DNA of 53,977 nt from contig JAJHQM010000004.1 of NCBI GenBank assembly GCA_020833345.1, forward strand, positions 1-53,977. The letters are read 5' to 3'. Origin of the DNA: Ignisphaera sp. Lineage in GTDB: Archaea > Thermoproteota > Thermoprotei_A > Sulfolobales > Ignisphaeraceae. Below are positions 53,066 to 53,977 of the stretch, piece after piece. The first letter of the stretch is position 1. Every line of letters begins with the position of its first letter. The notes under the pieces are model-generated. The model was not told where the DNA came from. It searched no databases and saw only the letters and a list, made by a program, of their open reading frames with translations. A program made the translations under genes and the position numbers.

Positions 53066-53626
53066 TTAACATAGCTTTTTGACAAGCCATATAGAGCCGT
53101 CAACATCTTCTATGACAAGGTAGCACCCCATATCGTAGCATAGTGAAGCTATAGCTGCAAGCAATGCATCTATAATGTGCTTATTGTTCTTGGGAATAAG
53201 CTCAAGTTCTTTTACACTTAACTTTTCAGCCAGATCATCTACAGTTTTGCAATTACTACTTTTCAAAACACTTTTTGGATGAGTTTCTATAACAACTCTT
53301 CCTAAGCTCTTAAACTCTTTAACAAGGTTTTGAGCTCGCATAGTTAAGTTCTTCATATGTGAAAAACCTGGAGGAAAAACTCTATATCCAAGAGAAATCA
53401 TTTTCCTATCTACATTCCTCATAAAGCCATCTCCAAAGCCAAAAGGGGCATCTATAGCAACAATAGAATTCTGATAAAACTTCACTCTCTCAATTATCTC
53501 CACATCATCACCTAAACATCGAGCCTCAACAATGGCAAGCTTACTAGAGTCTATAGCTACGAAACCAGTACACCTATGTGGATTAGCAGCCAAGTCTATA
53601 CCTATATAAACGTCACGCCTTCTCAT
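53066..53626 (-). CDS. DUF429 family protein (predicted RNase H-like nuclease)
   Basis: 186 aa from ATG 53626. GIDLAANPHRCTGF, IVAIDAPFGFG, ETHPKS and KHIIDALLAA provide the acidic residues of a ribonuclease H-like fold. Activity has not been established for the family as far as I know. ATG 53626 overlaps the stop of the upstream coiled-coil gene (ATGA), so both are co-translated. Confidence 0.85.
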   Translation of the reverse strand: MRRRDVYIGIDLAANPHRCTGFVAIDSSKLAIVEARCLGDDVEIIERVKFYQNSIVAIDAPFGFGDGFMRNVDRKMISLGYRVFPPGFSHMKNLTMRAQNLVKEFKSLGRVVIETHPKSVLKSSNCKTVDDLAEKLSVKELELIPKNNKHIIDALLAAIASLCYDMGCYLVIEDVDGSIWLVKKLC

Positions 53627-53826
53627 TGTGAACAAAGCCTATTCAACTCCTCTAACTTCTTCTTCGCCTTTCTTAGCTCACTCTTAATATAGTTTCGCCT
53701 CATCTTAAGCTCTTCTAATTGCTGTTCTAATTCACTCAACTCCTTCTCTAAAAGCTCAACTTTACGCTCTATTACATCCCTATCCAAGCATATTTCATTC
53801 ATAAAAATGCGGGGTTTACTCTCCAT
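53623..53826 (-). CDS. Small coiled-coil protein
   Basis: About 67 aa from ATG 53826 (GTG 53853 and ATG 53802 also possible). Nearly all of it is one heptad-pattern coiled coil (VELLEKELSELEQQLEEL, then RRNYIKSELRKAKKKLEEL). Function unknown. It is translationally coupled to the DUF429 gene. Confidence 0.7.
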   Translation of the reverse strand: MESKPRIFMNEICLDRDVIERKVELLEKELSELEQQLEELKMRRNYIKSELRKAKKKLEELNRLCSQ

Positions 53827-53977
53827 AGGGAAAACCTGGCATGACAGTGGCACAGCCTTTCTTTGTGCTTATTCACAATAAAGCCTTTCAGTAAAAATGC
53901 TGTTATCATGCTCCTGAAGAGGCTTTATGATGTATTATTAAAATTAAGACCTCATTATACTTAAACCTTGCACAATC

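Overview
The window reads as chromosomal DNA from a hyperthermophilic crenarchaeon (Thermoproteota). Supporting signs are reverse gyrase, Alba, eukaryote-type ribosomal proteins (eL8, eL18, eL24, eS6, eS28), the uS13-uS4-uS11-Rpo3-eL18-uL13-uS9-Rpo10-uS2 operon, aIF2-gamma, aIF5B, Rpo7, a bacterial-DnaG-like archaeal primase, family B DNA polymerase, a cobalamin-independent archaeal mevalonate/isoprenoid cluster, TATA-box promoters, very short leaders, and a composition of roughly 40% G+C with many GTG/TTG starts. An Ignisphaera- or Desulfurococcales-like source would fit, but the genus cannot be fixed from the sequence. No rRNA, tRNA, CRISPR array, transposase or integrase was found.

Layout. 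0-3.2 kb: the end of a dipeptide/oligopeptide ABC transporter operon (the first permease is cut by the window edge). 3.3-7.7 kb: ribosomal protein/RNA polymerase operon. 7.7-13.8 kb: isoprenoid cluster (a possible degenerate GHMP kinase, isopentenyl phosphate kinase, type 2 IPP isomerase, GGPP synthase), a DUF2118-like protein and GluRS, all on one strand. 13.9-20.3 kb: more translation and transcription genes (eL8, eS28, eL24, aIF5B, eS6, aIF2-gamma, PIN protein, Rpo7), with a C/D box sRNA in the leader of a small winged-helix gene. 20.3-25.7 kb: Alba, reverse gyrase, TrpRS. 25.7-26.6 kb: a gene-free stretch that appears to hold two structured noncoding RNAs, each with its own TATA box. 26.6-41.8 kb: the accessory part, with a nitroreductase, ParA, two radical SAM proteins, a ChrA-like transporter half, an XPD-type helicase, a GIY-YIG protein, a ferritin-like protein, a surface Lon-like (S16) protease, several orphans, and a further GC-rich RNA candidate. 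41.8-50.1 kb: DNA polymerase B and DnaG abut tail to tail, followed by TyrRS, PheRS beta and PheRS alpha. 50.2-53.9 kb: PdxT/PdxS, a COG2112-type kinase, DUF429 and a coiled-coil protein.

Most notable for follow-up: the structured RNA at about 26.09-26.29 kb, whose first part resembles half of a cobalamin-riboswitch core; the C/D box sRNA ending four bases before a start codon at 19.86 kb; two conserved genes (rps2, XPD) whose conserved N-termini have no ATG/GTG/TTG start and seem to begin at CTG and ATA; a two-gene unit at 40.0-41.3 kb resembling an uncharacterised bacterial pair; and a PLD-like protein whose active-site lysine is replaced. Functions given for conserved families rest on recognised motifs. 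Those for orphan genes are marked as inference.
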